Origin: Alphaproteobacteria bacterium
GTDB lineage: Bacteria > Pseudomonadota > Alphaproteobacteria > UBA2966 > CAIVPW01
Direction of reading: 5' to 3'
NCBI GenBank assembly: GCA_947481575.1
Contig: CANKGV010000006.1
Location: 1-64,000 of the forward strand
DNA: 64,000 nt
Shown here: piece after piece, positions 19,484 to 29,117 of the stretch
How the letters are laid out: every line of letters starts with the position of its first letter
How positions within the stretch are numbered: the first letter of the stretch is position 1
Program-made: the position numbers and the translations under genes
The notes under the pieces: model-generated
The model's database searches: none
The model's input: the letters and a program-made list of their open reading frames with translations, nothing else
What the model was told of the DNA's origin: nothing

Positions 19484-20377
19484 CTAGTTCGCAGCGAACT
19501 GCTGCGGGCCACGCGGCGTGTCGAGCGCCGCCTTCTTCTTCGCAACCCAGTCGTTGAACTGCGCTTGCGTTACAACGTCGACCGAGATCGGCATGAAGCC
19601 GTGGCCCTGGCCGCACAGTTCCGAGCACTGGCCGTAGAACGTGCCGGTCTTGGTGGCGAGGAACCAGGTCTGCTGCAGACGGCCGGGGACCGCGTCGGTC
19701 TTTACGCCGAACGAAGGCACAGCCCACGAGTGGATGACGTCGGTCGAGGTCAGCGCGACCTTGACGATGGTGTTGACCGGAACGACGACGTGCTCGGTGG
19801 TGTCGAGCAGGCGCGGGTGACCCGGAGTGGCGGTCTGCTCAAGGCAGCCACCCTCGGCCGGGCCGACGCCGCAGTACGCGTCGAACTTCACGCCGTTGTC
19901 CGGGTAGTCGTAGGACCAGTTCCACTGGTGACCGGTCGCCTTGATGTTCAGGGTGCCGGCCGCGGTAATTCCGTACAGGTCCTTGACGCGCGCCACATCG
20001 GGCACCACGTCTTCTTTGTAAAGGAGGCGGAAGGACGGGATCGCCATCGTCACGAGGATGATGATCGGGACCACGGTCCAGACCACTTCGATCAGCGTGT
20101 TGTGGGTCGTGCGCGACGGGACCGGGTTCGACTTCGCGTTGAACCGGTACATGATGTACAGGAACAGAACGAGCACGAACAGCGTGATGGCGGTGATCAG
20201 CCACACCAGCACATTGTGGAAGTTCGTAATGTCCTGCATGACCGGCGTGGCGGCATCTTGGAAGCCGAGCTGCCATTCACGGGCCATGCCCACGTTCTGC
20301 GCGAACGCAGATTGTGCGGATGTCATCACGCCAGCGAGAAGTCCTGCCGCCGATGCCGCAGCGCTGCGAAATTTCAT
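19484..20377 (-). CDS. coxB: Cytochrome c oxidase subunit II
   Basis: About 297 residues from the ATG at 20377, with GGGAG nine bases upstream. A signal peptide ending in SAFA is followed by two membrane helices and the CuA domain: HSWAVPSFGVKTDAVPGR and GQCSELCGQGHGFMPI, which supply the CuA ligands. It takes electrons from cytochrome c. It is the first gene of the operon running to SURF1 and is divergent from tldD, a typical alphaproteobacterial arrangement. Confidence 0.97.
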   Translation of the reverse strand: MKFRSAAASAAGLLAGVMTSAQSAFAQNVGMAREWQLGFQDAATPVMQDITNFHNVLVWLITAITLFVLVLFLYIMYRFNAKSNPVPSRTTHNTLIEVVWTVVPIIILVTMAIPSFRLLYKEDVVPDVARVKDLYGITAAGTLNIKATGHQWNWSYDYPDNGVKFDAYCGVGPAEGGCLEQTATPGHPRLLDTTEHVVVPVNTIVKVALTSTDVIHSWAVPSFGVKTDAVPGRLQQTWFLATKTGTFYGQCSELCGQGHGFMPISVDVVTQAQFNDWVAKKKAALDTPRGPQQFAAN

Positions 20378-20582
20378 GTGTCGAACGCTCCCTAAAGCCG
20401 CCAGCGCCCAGAGTGGGCGATTAACGACGCTCGCGACGGTGTGATCCGCCGCTTCCCCGCGAAGTTGGGGCAGAGTAAAGCACGCCCTTGCCAATGCCCA
20501 CAATTTTCGCAGTTTCCGGCGCGAATGCGGGCAGGCCAGGAACCTGAGGGATTCCGCGGGGTTCGGTAACAATTCGTCATTC

Positions 20583-20601
20583 TTGCGACATATTGTCGCA
20601 A
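20583..20601. promoter_or_regulatory. Perfect palindrome TTGCGACA-TAT-TGTCGCAA, candidate RegA/PrrA-type site
   Basis: The arms TTGCGACA (20583-20590) and TGTCGCAA (20594-20601) are exact inverse complements. The core reads GCGAC-N5-GTCGC, which fits the consensus I recall for RegA/PrrA/ActR response regulators that control respiratory oxidases by redox state. It lies in the 330-bp region between coxB and tldD, about 205 bp from the coxB start and 107 bp from tldD. The rest of 20378-20707 holds no gene. Confidence 0.5.
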
Positions 20602-20707
20602 TAAAATGCCTCTAGGCGAGCATTTCCCCTCGGCGTGGCAAATCGCTTCGTGCGCCCCTATCTTCTGGGGAACTACCCCGTCCTGCTCCATCCCAATTTG
20701 AGGAACC

Positions 20708-22204
20708 ATGGCCGACATCGCTAAAGCCGAGGACCTGCTGTTCCGCCGCACCGGGTTGGACCGCACGCGGGTGCAATCGATTGTCGACGACGCCCTGAAC
20801 GGGACCGACGATGGCGAACTGTTCCTGGAATACCGCCAGTCGGAAGCGTTCAGCTGGGACGACGGGCGGCTCAAGGCTGCATCGTTCGACACGTCGCAGG
20901 GATTTGGCCTGCGCGCGGTTTCCGGCGAAGCGACCGGCTATGCCCACGCGTCCGACATGAGCGAGGCGGCCATGAAGCGCGCGGCTTCAGCGGTCAAAGC
21001 GGTGAAGGCAGGCCATTCGGGCACCTATGCCGAGCCGCCGAAGGGCACCAACCGCGCCCAGTACGGCGAGTTCAATCCGCTGGATGAAGTTTCGTTCACC
21101 GATAAGGTGAAGCTGCTGGAACAAATCGACGCCTATGCCCGCGCCAAGGACCCGCGCGTGCGCCAAGTCTCCGCCTCGCTCATGAACAGCTGGCAGGTGG
21201 TGGAAGTGGTGCGGGCCGGCGGCCTGCGCATTCCCGACATCCGCCCGCTGGTGCGGGTTTCGATTTCCGTCGTGGTCGAACAGGGCGACCGGCAGGAAAC
21301 CGGCAGCTACGGCGCCGGCGGCCGCACGTTTTATAGCGACTACGTGCGCCCGGAGGTGTGGCGCGCGGACGTGGACGAGGCGTTGCGCCAGGCGTTCGTG
21401 AATCTAGCTTCCGAACCGGCCCCGGCGGGCGAGATGCAGGTGGTGCTCGGGCCCGGCTGGCCCGGCATCCTGCTGCACGAAGCGATCGGCCATGGCCTGG
21501 AAGGCGACTTCAACCGCAAAGGCACATCGGCGTTTTCCAAGCTGATGGGCCAGCGCGTGGCCGCCAAGGGCGTGACGGTGGTCGACGACGGCACCATTTC
21601 GGGGCGCCGCGGCGCCCTGACGGTCGACGACGAAGGCACCCCCGCACAGCGCACCACGCTGATCGAGGACGGCATCCTGGTGGGCTACATGCAGGACCGC
21701 ATGAACGCGCGCCTGACCGGCAACAAGCCGACCGGCAACGGACGCCGCCAGGACTATTCCCACATGCCGCTGCCCCGCATGACCAATACCATCATGACCA
21801 GCGGCGACCGCGACCCGAAGGAAATCATCGCCTCGGTGAAGGATGGCGTATACGCAGTTTCGTTCGGCGGCGGGCAGGTCGACATTGTTTCGGGCAAGTT
21901 CGTGTTTACCTGCACCGAGGCCTACCGCATCACCAACGGCAAGGTCGGCCCTTCGATCAAAGGCGCGACGCTGATCGGCAACGGCCCCGACGTACTGACG
22001 CGGGTCGCGATGATCGGCAACGACAGTGAACTGGACCCGGGCATCGGCACCTGCGGCAAGCAGGGCCAAGGGGTGCCGGTGGGCGTGGGTCAGCCAACGA
22101 TGCTGATCAACGGCCTGACGGTGGGCGGCACGGCATCGGCAAAAGGGCCGCGCGGGGCGAAGAAGGCCAAGGCCCCGTCCGAGGTCCTGTCGATCGGCCG
22201 CTAG
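20708..22204 (+). CDS. tldD: Metalloprotease TldD
   Basis: A 498-residue subunit of the TldD/TldE zinc protease, which trims peptides and acts on modified peptides such as antibiotic precursors. The zinc motif HEAIGHGLEGD is at about residue 257, and the glycine-rich GKQGQGVPVGVGQP near the end is conserved. A GAGGA ribosome site precedes the ATG. No tldE/pmbA is in the window. The tail after TASAKG is a short basic extension. Confidence 0.96.
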   Translation: MADIAKAEDLLFRRTGLDRTRVQSIVDDALNGTDDGELFLEYRQSEAFSWDDGRLKAASFDTSQGFGLRAVSGEATGYAHASDMSEAAMKRAASAVKAVKAGHSGTYAEPPKGTNRAQYGEFNPLDEVSFTDKVKLLEQIDAYARAKDPRVRQVSASLMNSWQVVEVVRAGGLRIPDIRPLVRVSISVVVEQGDRQETGSYGAGGRTFYSDYVRPEVWRADVDEALRQAFVNLASEPAPAGEMQVVLGPGWPGILLHEAIGHGLEGDFNRKGTSAFSKLMGQRVAAKGVTVVDDGTISGRRGALTVDDEGTPAQRTTLIEDGILVGYMQDRMNARLTGNKPTGNGRRQDYSHMPLPRMTNTIMTSGDRDPKEIIASVKDGVYAVSFGGGQVDIVSGKFVFTCTEAYRITNGKVGPSIKGATLIGNGPDVLTRVAMIGNDSELDPGIGTCGKQGQGVPVGVGQPTMLINGLTVGGTASAKGPRGAKKAKAPSEVLSIGR

Positions 22205-22207
22205 CGG

Positions 22208-22903
22208 CTAACTGAGCCGGTAGACCGTGGTGCGCCGGGCATCGCCCGCTTCCTGATCGCGGGTGGTGGGGACGTTGTACGTGGCGAGGCTGGTGACCCC
22301 ACGCAGGGGCACGTACTTGCGGCCCGGATCGGCGAGCAATACCAGGGCGCCGTCTTCGAACCGGCCGCGCAGCCACGCCAGCACGCCTTCGGCCATCGGG
22401 TATTCGTAACAAACGTCGCCCGCCAGGATCACGTCCCAGCGCTGGTCGGCGCGCTGGGTCAGATCCTCGGCGGTGATCGCGAAGGTTGTGCCGTTGAGCG
22501 CCGCGTTCAGGCGCATGGCGGCGACGGCAATTGGGTCGATGTCGGCCGCCAGCACTTCGGCGGCGCCGGATAGCGCCGCGGCAATCGCGGCGATGCCGCC
22601 ACCGGATGCGAAATCCAGCACGCGCTTACCAGCGACCAGGTTCGGATTGTCGAGCACGTGGCGCGCCAATGCTTGGCCACCGGGCCATGCGCACGCCCAG
22701 TAGGGCGGTGGCACTTCGTTGCCGCCGCTGCGGCGCTCCAGCACCTCCCACACCGGCGTGAGTTGCGCCGCCAAGTGCAGCCGCACTTCGGGGCACAGGG
22801 GCGGCGCGGCAACCGTGGAGTTGGCGCGAACGAACTGGCTGAGTTCGGTGGCAGCGGTCAGTACGCGTATTCCTTGAATACCGGGTCGATCGACCCGCCC
22901 CAC
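22208..22903 (-). CDS. Class I SAM methyltransferase, ETFB-lysine methyltransferase-like
   Basis: About 231 residues. The SAM motif I is VLDFASGGGIAAIAAA, with AADIDPIAV after it; PPPYWACAWPGGQALARH matches the electron-transfer-flavoprotein beta-subunit lysine methyltransferase group (METTL20-like) and relatives of PrmA. The target is not proven. The start is uncertain: a GTG at 22903 would overlap gshA by 46 bp and no better start codon is nearby. It is probably co-transcribed with gshA. Confidence 0.8.
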   Translation of the reverse strand: MGRVDRPGIQGIRVLTAATELSQFVRANSTVAAPPLCPEVRLHLAAQLTPVWEVLERRSGGNEVPPPYWACAWPGGQALARHVLDNPNLVAGKRVLDFASGGGIAAIAAALSGAAEVLAADIDPIAVAAMRLNAALNGTTFAITAEDLTQRADQRWDVILAGDVCYEYPMAEGVLAWLRGRFEDGALVLLADPGRKYVPLRGVTSLATYNVPTTRDQEAGDARRTTVYRLS

Positions 22904-24234
22904 GGACCGTGGAACTTTTCCAGCAGCAGCGTGGCCGGGGTCTTACCGGTGGCGACGATCTCGCGCAGCGGATCGAGGTAGTGGGTTTCGTCGCAGCCGC
23001 GGCTGCCGCGGCGGTTGCGCCGCTCCAACCCGGCGGACGACAGCGTGACCATTTCGCGCGCCAGGCTGAGGACCGTGGGGCCCGGCGAGCCGGCCGGCGC
23101 TGGCGCATCGAGACCTTCTTGGGGAACGGCCAGGTACATCGCCATGCGGTCGGCGGCGGTCCAGTTCTTCACCAGGTCCCACGCCGCATCGAGCGAAGCA
23201 CTGTCGTAGAGGATGCCGACCCACAGCGCCGGCAACGCGCACAGGCGGCTCCACGGTCCGCCATCGGCGCCGCGCAGTTCGAGGTAACGCTTCAAGCGCA
23301 CTTCGGGGAAGCACGTGGTGAGGTGCGTGTCCCAGTCGGCGAGCGTCGGGCGTTGGCCGGGCAGCGCCCGCAGGCGGCCATCCAGAAATTCGCGGAAGGT
23401 TTGCCCGCCGACTTCCAGATACTGGCCTTGGCGCTGGACGAAGTACATCGGCACATCGAGCGCCCAATCGGTGTACCGCTCGAACCCCATGCCGTCTTCG
23501 AACACGAACGGGATGATGCCGGTACGGTCGGGGTCGGTGTCTTGCCACGCCCAGGCCCGGTAGCTTTGGAACCCGTTGGGCCGGCCTTCGGTGAACGGCG
23601 AGTTCGCAAACAACGCGGTCGCGACCGGCTGCAGCGCCAGCGCGACGCGGAATTTCTTCACCATGTCGGCTTCGCTTTGGTAGTCCAGGTTCACCTGCAC
23701 GGTGCAGGTGCGGAACATCATGTCGAGGCCGCGGGTGCCGCGCGTCGGCATGTACTGCCGCATGATGCGGTAGCGTTGTTTCGGCATCGCCGGGATGTCG
23801 CTGACCGCCCACTTCGGATTGAAGCCGAGGCCGAGCAACCCGATATTGAGATCGGCGGCGATCGCCTTCACCTGGGCGAGGTGATTGTTCACCTCGATAC
23901 AGGTTTCGTGGATCGTCTCCAAGGGCGTGCCCGACAGCTCGAACTGTCCGCCCGGCTCCAGGCTGATGTGCTGATTCTGGTATTCCAGCGCGATGACGTT
24001 GCCGCCTTCGCGGTACATCTTCCAACCGAAGCGCTCGGCAAGGCCTTCCAGGATCGCTTGGATGCCGCGCTCGCCTTCATAGGGCAGCGCGCGCAGGTCA
24101 TCGAGGCTGTAGGCAAACTTCTCGTGTTCGGTGCCGATGCGCCAATGGGTGCGCGGCTTGTTGCCGCTCTCCAGGTGCTCGATCAGCCCGCTGCGTCCCT
24201 CAACGGTAGGGGACATGGATTCGATCACTCCCAT
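22858..24234 (-). CDS. gshA: Glutamate-cysteine ligase, plant/alphaproteobacterial type
   Basis: First step of glutathione synthesis. About 458 residues from the ATG at 24234 (a second in-frame ATG at 24216 is also possible). HWRIGTEHEKFAY, YQNQHISLEPGGQFELSG and MMFRTCTVQVNLDY are typical of the GCS2-type enzymes of alphaproteobacteria and plants rather than the E. coli type. Glutathione is relevant here for the Atm1-type exporter at 10729. It is divergent from ubiA. Confidence 0.95.
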   Translation of the reverse strand: MGVIESMSPTVEGRSGLIEHLESGNKPRTHWRIGTEHEKFAYSLDDLRALPYEGERGIQAILEGLAERFGWKMYREGGNVIALEYQNQHISLEPGGQFELSGTPLETIHETCIEVNNHLAQVKAIAADLNIGLLGLGFNPKWAVSDIPAMPKQRYRIMRQYMPTRGTRGLDMMFRTCTVQVNLDYQSEADMVKKFRVALALQPVATALFANSPFTEGRPNGFQSYRAWAWQDTDPDRTGIIPFVFEDGMGFERYTDWALDVPMYFVQRQGQYLEVGGQTFREFLDGRLRALPGQRPTLADWDTHLTTCFPEVRLKRYLELRGADGGPWSRLCALPALWVGILYDSASLDAAWDLVKNWTAADRMAMYLAVPQEGLDAPAPAGSPGPTVLSLAREMVTLSSAGLERRNRRGSRGCDETHYLDPLREIVATGKTPATLLLEKFHGPWGGSIDPVFKEYAY

Positions 24235-24409
24235 GCGACTGACCTTTGGCGAAAATTGTTCGGAACAACCGCACCCGCAGGAGGGGATTGGCGATGTGCG
24301 CGCGCACCTAAACTGGTGTGTCCGCGCAGCACTCTCAAGCCCCTGCCCGTCCGGGCTTGCAGCCGCAGGCCAATTTGAGCCCACCGCCGCCAGCCGCTAC
24401 AGATACGCC

Positions 24410-25396
24410 ATGGCACGCCCTGAAGAAACAGCCGTCGCCGACGCGCGCCCCGGCAACTGGGTCGATACGATCGCTCCGCGGGTGGTACGGCCCTACCTGC
24501 GGCTCGCACGATTCGACCGGCCGGTGGGAGCCTGGCTGCTGCTGTGGCCGTGCTGGTGGTCGATTGCCCTGGCCGCGCACCAGGCGCCCGCGTTCCGCTG
24601 GGCGGCGACCGGGTTCGGCTCGCGCAGCGAAGGTTTCCCCGACCCGATCCTGCTGTTGCTGTTTCTGGTGGGCGCATTCGCGATGCGCGGATTGGGGTGC
24701 GCGTTCAACGATTGGGTCGATCGCGACTTGGACCGCAGCGTGGCCCGCACGGCATCCCGGCCCATCGCATCCGGCCAAATCAAGACAGTGGGGGCGGCGG
24801 TGCTGATGGCCGTGCTGGCGGTGCCGTCGCTGGCGGTGCTGCTGAGCTTCAACCGCTTCGCGATCGGGGTCGGCCTTGCTTCCCTGGTGCTGATTGCTGC
24901 GTATCCGTTTGCCAAACGCGTTACCCGCTTCCCGCAGGTTGTGCTCGGGCTCGCATTCGCCTGGGGCGCGCTGCTGGGATGGGCCGCGTTCACCGGTGAA
25001 CTGAGCTACACGCCGCTGATCCTGTACGCCGGGTCGGTGGCGTGGGTGATCGCTTACGACACGATTTATGCTAGCCAGGACATCGAGGACGACCGCATCG
25101 CCGGCGTGGGTTCCGCGGCGATCGGCTTCGGGCGCTATGTGAAGGTATGGCTGGCGGTCCTGTATGGGATCGCCGCGATTGCCATAGGCACCGCCGCATG
25201 GCTGGCACATGTGCCGGTGCTGCCGTTCGCCGCGGTGTACATTGCGGCGGTCGTCCAATTGCTGTGGCAGATCGTCGACGTGCGCCTGGCGGACCCGGCG
25301 GACTGCCTGGCCAAGTTCCGGTCGAACCATACGTTCGGCCTGCTGGTGTTCGCGGCCATCGTGGTCGCCAATGCCTTCACCAAGGTGGTGCACTAA
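24410..25396 (+). CDS. ubiA: 4-hydroxybenzoate polyprenyltransferase
   Basis: Attaches the polyprenyl tail to 4-hydroxybenzoate in ubiquinone synthesis. About 328 residues from the ATG at 24410. Both Asp-rich motifs are present: NDWVDRDLD near 100 and YASQDIEDD near 220. Eight or nine hydrophobic helices follow the usual layout, and [19 protein letters not shown] at the start is characteristic. UbiD starts one base after its stop, so the two are co-translated. Confidence 0.96.
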   Translation: MARPEETAVADARPGNWVDTIAPRVVRPYLRLARFDRPVGAWLLLWPCWWSIALAAHQAPAFRWAATGFGSRSEGFPDPILLLLFLVGAFAMRGLGCAFNDWVDRDLDRSVARTASRPIASGQIKTVGAAVLMAVLAVPSLAVLLSFNRFAIGVGLASLVLIAAYPFAKRVTRFPQVVLGLAFAWGALLGWAAFTGELSYTPLILYAGSVAWVIAYDTIYASQDIEDDRIAGVGSAAIGFGRYVKVWLAVLYGIAAIAIGTAAWLAHVPVLPFAAVYIAAVVQLLWQIVDVRLADPADCLAKFRSNHTFGLLVFAAIVVANAFTKVVH

Positions 25397-25397
25397 C

Positions 25398-26909
25398 GTG
25401 GCCTACGCCTCCCTGCGCGAGTTCATCGCCCGGCTCGAACAAGCCGGTCAACTGGTGCGCGTCACCGAGCCGGTTTCGACCGTGCTGGAGATGACGGAGA
25501 TCCAGACGCGACTGCTGGCGGAAGGCGGTCCGGCGGTGTTGTTCGAGAACGCGATCCGCGCGGATGGCACGGTGTCGCCGATGCCGGTGCTGGCGAACCT
25601 GTTCGGCACGGTGCAACGCGTGGCCTGGGGCATGGAGCGCGAACCGCACCAATTGCGCGCACTCGGCGAGACGCTGGCGTTCTTGCGCCAGCCGGAACCG
25701 CCCGGCGGGTGGCGGGAAGCCCTGGAACTGCTGCCGGTAGTGCGCCAGGCGATGACGATGCGGCCCTCCATGCGATCGGGCCGCGCGCCGTGCCAGGAAG
25801 TAGTTCTGACCGGTGACGCCATCGACCTGTCGCTGCTGCCGGTCCAAACCTGCTGGCCGGGCGAGCCGGCGCCGCTGATTACCTGGCCGCTAGTGGTGAC
25901 CCACGGACCGGGTGATACGCCGGAAGACAACTTCAACCTCGGCATCTACCGCATGCAGGTGACCGGGCGGAACACGACGCTGATGCGGTGGCTGAAGCAT
26001 CGCGGCGGCGCCCAGCACCACGGGCGCTGGAAGGAAAGCCGGCGCGATCCCCTGCCCGCTGCCGCGGTGATCGGTTGCGATCCCGGAGTGATTCTGGCTG
26101 CGGTAACGCCGGTGCCGGACACGCTGTCGGAATATCAGTTCGCCGGTCTGCTGCGCGGCGCGCGGGTGGAACTCACTGATTGCAAGACGGTGCCGCTCAA
26201 GGTTCCGGCGGAAGCGGAGATCGTGATCGAGGGCACGGTGTCGCTCGAGGACTACCGGGACGAGGGTCCCTACGGCGACCACACCGGGTTCTACAACTCG
26301 GTGGAGCAGTTCCCGGTGTTCACCGTGTCGGCGATCACCATGCGGCGCAATCCGATCTACCTGTCCACCTTCACCGGGCGGCCGCCCGACGAGCCCAGCA
26401 TTCTGGGCGAGGCGCTGAACGAGGTGTTCATCCCGCTGCTGCAGCAGCAGTTCCCGGAGATCGTCGATTTCTGGCTGCCGCCGGAAGCGTGCAGCTATCG
26501 CATCGCGGTCGTGTCGATCCGCAAGCGCTACCCGGGGCAGGCGCGCCGCATCCTGATGGGGATTTGGTCGTATCTGCGCCAGTTCCTGTACACCAAATGG
26601 GTGATCGTAGTGGACGAGGACGTGAACCCGCGCGACTGGAAAGACGTGATGTGGGCGGTGTCGGTGAACATGGATCCGGCGCGCGACATCCTGACGGTGG
26701 AGAACACCGCAATCGACTACCTGGACTTCGCCTCGCCGGAGTCCGGCTTGGGTTCCAAGATCGGCCTGGATGCCACCACCAAGCTCACGCCGGAGACGCA
26801 CCGGCCGTGGGGACGGCGCATCCGCATGTCGGACGATGTGGTGCGCACCGTCACCGAGAAGTGGCCGACACTGGGCCTGCCGGGTAGCGGCAAGCCAATC
26901 TGGAAGTGA
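25398..26909 (+). CDS. ubiD: UbiD family decarboxylase (3-octaprenyl-4-hydroxybenzoate carboxy-lyase)
   Basis: A 503-residue prenyl-FMN-dependent decarboxylase; the GTG at 25398 ([20 protein letters not shown]) is the natural start. [22 protein letters not shown] and the final [20 protein letters not shown] match UbiD. With ubiA directly upstream, the substrate is most likely polyprenyl-hydroxybenzoate in ubiquinone synthesis. A UbiX partner is needed and is not in the window. Its stop overlaps the next start as GTGA. Confidence 0.95.
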   Translation: MAYASLREFIARLEQAGQLVRVTEPVSTVLEMTEIQTRLLAEGGPAVLFENAIRADGTVSPMPVLANLFGTVQRVAWGMEREPHQLRALGETLAFLRQPEPPGGWREALELLPVVRQAMTMRPSMRSGRAPCQEVVLTGDAIDLSLLPVQTCWPGEPAPLITWPLVVTHGPGDTPEDNFNLGIYRMQVTGRNTTLMRWLKHRGGAQHHGRWKESRRDPLPAAAVIGCDPGVILAAVTPVPDTLSEYQFAGLLRGARVELTDCKTVPLKVPAEAEIVIEGTVSLEDYRDEGPYGDHTGFYNSVEQFPVFTVSAITMRRNPIYLSTFTGRPPDEPSILGEALNEVFIPLLQQQFPEIVDFWLPPEACSYRIAVVSIRKRYPGQARRILMGIWSYLRQFLYTKWVIVVDEDVNPRDWKDVMWAVSVNMDPARDILTVENTAIDYLDFASPESGLGSKIGLDATTKLTPETHRPWGRRIRMSDDVVRTVTEKWPTLGLPGSGKPIWK

Positions 26910-27763
26910 CCGCGCCGGAACCAGATCTGATCGGCCGCACGTGCGTCGTGACCGGCGCTTCGGGCGGCATCGGCATGCACGTGGCGATCGGCCTTGCCCG
27001 CATGGGCGCCACCGTCGCGATCGTGTGCCGCAACCGGGCGCGCGGCGAGACGGCGGTCGCGCGCATCTCGGCGGAAGGCCGCAGCGAATCGGTGAGCTTG
27101 TTCTTGGCCGACTTTGCCGAGCTTGGCCAAGTACGACGAGTGGCGGAGCAATTGCGCCAGCGGCTGCCGGCGATCCACGTGCTGGTGAACAACGTCGGCG
27201 GCGCCGGCGCGAAGGCGAGCATCGGTCCGGACGGTGTTGAGACAACGTTCCTGGTGAACCACCTGGCGCCGTTTCTGCTGACCAATTTGCTGCAGGATCG
27301 GTTGACCGCGGACGCCCCGGCGCGCGTGGTAACCGTGGCGTCGCGGGCACACGTGCGGACTACGCTGGATTTCGACGATCTCGATTCGGCGAAGGCCTAC
27401 AGCACGTTTCGCGCCTACGCGCGCTCGAAGCTCGCCAACGTGTTGTTCAACCGCGAACTCGCGCGCCGCCTGACCGGCACGGGCGTCACGGCAACGTGCT
27501 GCCATCCGGGCGTGGTGGCGACCGGCATCTGGGACCTTGGGTTCCCGTTCTCGCTGATCATGCCGCTGGCCAAGCTGTGGATGATCGCGCCGGAGGAAGG
27601 CGCGGACACGCCGCTGTGGCTGGCGAGTGCGCCCGAGGTGGAGGGAGCGAGCGGCGGCTACTACGACCGGCGCAAGCCGGTGCCGGTGGCACCCCAGGGG
27701 GCCGACGACGCGGCAGCCAAGCGCCTGTGGGACGTGAGCGCCCACATGGTGGGGCTGGGTTAG
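26906..27763 (+). CDS. Short-chain dehydrogenase/reductase, retinol-dehydrogenase-like
   Basis: A 285-residue classical-type SDR. The cofactor motif TGASGGIG is near 17, NNVGGAG replaces the common NNAG, the catalytic Ser lies in VTVASRAHV, and YARSKLAN (YxxxK) is near 171. Retention of R42 in the CRNRARG segment suggests NADPH use. It overlaps ubiD by 4 bp (GTGA), so it is in the ubiA-ubiD operon, but its substrate cannot be told from sequence. Confidence 0.9.
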   Translation: MTAPEPDLIGRTCVVTGASGGIGMHVAIGLARMGATVAIVCRNRARGETAVARISAEGRSESVSLFLADFAELGQVRRVAEQLRQRLPAIHVLVNNVGGAGAKASIGPDGVETTFLVNHLAPFLLTNLLQDRLTADAPARVVTVASRAHVRTTLDFDDLDSAKAYSTFRAYARSKLANVLFNRELARRLTGTGVTATCCHPGVVATGIWDLGFPFSLIMPLAKLWMIAPEEGADTPLWLASAPEVEGASGGYYDRRKPVPVAPQGADDAAAKRLWDVSAHMVGLG

Positions 27764-28059
27764 GCGAAGCCCGGGAAGAAATCCGTGCGGATGTTGGCGC
27801 GCGGCACGGCGAGCTTGTGCAGCGCTGCGACGCTGGCATCGACCATCGCCGGTGGACCGGAGATGTAGAACACCCGGTCGCGGAAGTCGGGCACGGCCTC
27901 GCGGATCATGCGCTCGTCGATGAACCCGGTCTTGCCGAGCCACGCTTCGGGAACGCGGTCCGGCAGGGTTAGGGTGTAGACGGTCTTTACATCTGCTGGT
28001 TGGAGCGCGCGGGGTGGCGGGCGCCACGCTGCGGCGGGGACCTGGAGGCGGAGGCGCGG
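27760..28059 (-). pseudogene. C-terminal remnant of a ferredoxin/flavodoxin reductase-like FAD oxidoreductase
   Basis: A minus-strand frame open from 28059 to a TAA at 27760-27762 reads VKTVYTLTLPDRVP, GFIDERMIREAVPDF, RVFYISGPPAMVDASV and a terminal TDFFPGF. This is the NAD-binding end of FNR-family oxidoreductases, where xxYxxGPPxMV is the nucleotide motif. The FAD domain and first half of the NAD domain are missing; similarity fades above about 27995 and an in-frame stop lies at 28060-28062. No start or RBS is evident. Its stop shares bases with the SDR stop. Confidence 0.75.
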
Positions 28060-28084
28060 CTAGACGCGCCGCTAAGAAACGGAA

Positions 28085-28114
28085 ACGCCCCGCCGGGTGT
28101 GCCCGGCGGGGCGT
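28085..28114 (-). terminator. Strong hairpin terminator behind the 55-residue membrane protein
   Basis: ACGCCCCGCCGGG (28085-28097) and CCCGGCGGGGCGT (28102-28114) form a perfect 13-bp stem with a TGTG loop. On the minus strand it is followed by TTCCGTTTCTT. It lies 21 bp past the stop of the small gene at 28136. Confidence 0.8.
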
Positions 28115-28135
28115 CGGTGCTTCCGTTAGCCGGAA

Positions 28136-28303
28136 CTAGGCGGCGTGGGCGTACTGCGCAGTGGTCCGGGCAGGGGTCTTGGCTGCGGCGCGCACGATGT
28201 TCGAAGAACCGGCCGTACGGGCGTTAACCCAGGCCAACACCGCGGAGAACGCGGCCAGCGCGCCGATGGCAAGCGACAGATAGGCGATTTCGAACCCGGT
28301 CAT
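28136..28303 (-). CDS. Small single-helix membrane protein, 55 residues
   Basis: A short gene with a textbook GGAGG seven bases before the ATG at 28303 and a strong terminator just past its stop. It reads MTGFEIAYLSLAIGALAAFS and continues hydrophobic through VLAWV, then has a polar tail rich in Arg, Ala and Thr (NIVRAAAKTPARTTAQYAHAA). It should be a single-pass inner-membrane protein. A paired TACGTA site lies 94 bp upstream, so it may be under FixJ control. I recognise no family. Confidence 0.8.
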   Translation of the reverse strand: MTGFEIAYLSLAIGALAAFSAVLAWVNARTAGSSNIVRAAAKTPARTTAQYAHAA

Positions 28304-28396
28304 GGCAGTCCTCCGACTTTTCTCGTTCGGGGCATTAGCGCCCCACGGGTTTAGATGTACCCATTCCCCGCGCCGGCCAAAATCAGGTGCAACGCG

Positions 28397-28412
28397 TACG
28401 TAAGTTTACGTA
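28397..28412. promoter_or_regulatory. Paired TACGTA motif (TACGTAA-GT-TTACGTA), candidate FixJ site
   Basis: Two TACGTA hexamers exactly 10 bp apart form a perfect 7-bp inverted repeat. The pair lies 94 bp upstream of the 55-residue membrane protein (start 28303) and just past the end of the lipoprotein gene at 28432. FixJ sites described in rhizobia have a TACGTA-type core (from memory), and fixLJ are 3 kb away. Confidence 0.5.
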
Positions 28413-28431
28413 TGCGGGCGCGCCGCCGGGC

Positions 28432-29022
28432 TCAGAGAGCCTTCTGGGTGCGGTCGGCCGCGAACCCGCCGAGGTCTTGCAACGGACCGAGCGGGTTCTC
28501 CTTGCGCTCGGTGGTGCGGATGTTCGCCGACCCGTTCCACGTCTTGTAGAGCACAACCCCGTCGCGCAGCAGGATCAGGGACGAAAACGACCACCCGGTT
28601 TGCAACGTCTCCCGGCGAAAATCGAAAACATCGAGGAACACGTTGCCGACACGTTTGTGGCTGACCTCAGTCGGCTCGACTTGGATGCCCTGGCAGGCGT
28701 TGTAGCCATTGAGGCAGCGCCGCACGTCCGGGTCCAGGTCGGTGAACGTGATCGCCGGAGTCGGCATGAACCGCGTCTGGACCTCGAGGTAGGACAGGGT
28801 CCGGGCATTGGGCGCGGTTTCCGGGTCGAAGCCGAGGTCCTTCAGGTCCGCCATCGTCGACCGGCCAGGTTCGATTTGGTCGAACGCGGCTTTGGCGGCA
28901 TCGAAGGTCTTCCAGGGCGACTCGGTGGATTCGAAGCTGCGTGGCAACACCCCGCCACAACCGGCGGCGGCAAGCGCCATAGTGCCCGCGATCAGTGCCC
29001 TCAACCGCCGGTTCCAGCGCAT
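28432..29022 (-). CDS. Hypothetical lipoprotein with a BamE/SmpA-like helical start
   Basis: About 196 residues from the ATG at 29022. The signal peptide ends in LAAAGC, a lipobox, so the mature protein is lipid-anchored. AAFDQIEPGRSTMADLKDLGF resembles the helix-turn element of BamE/SmpA-type proteins, but the following part (LSYLEVQTRF, FTDLDPDVRRCL, NVFLDVFDFRRET, LLRDGVVLYKTW) is its own. Two cysteines (RRCLNGYNACQG) may pair. It stands alone. Function unknown. Confidence 0.75.
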   Translation of the reverse strand: MRWNRRLRALIAGTMALAAAGCGGVLPRSFESTESPWKTFDAAKAAFDQIEPGRSTMADLKDLGFDPETAPNARTLSYLEVQTRFMPTPAITFTDLDPDVRRCLNGYNACQGIQVEPTEVSHKRVGNVFLDVFDFRRETLQTGWSFSSLILLRDGVVLYKTWNGSANIRTTERKENPLGPLQDLGGFAADRTQKAL

Positions 29023-29117
29023 GTCGTGTCCGCCCGTCGTCTTCCGCCGAAGTCGTTCAGCCAAACAGGATGCCACTTTCCCGCAAGGTGCGCCTTGTCC
29101 CAGGTCAACCTAGGCGC

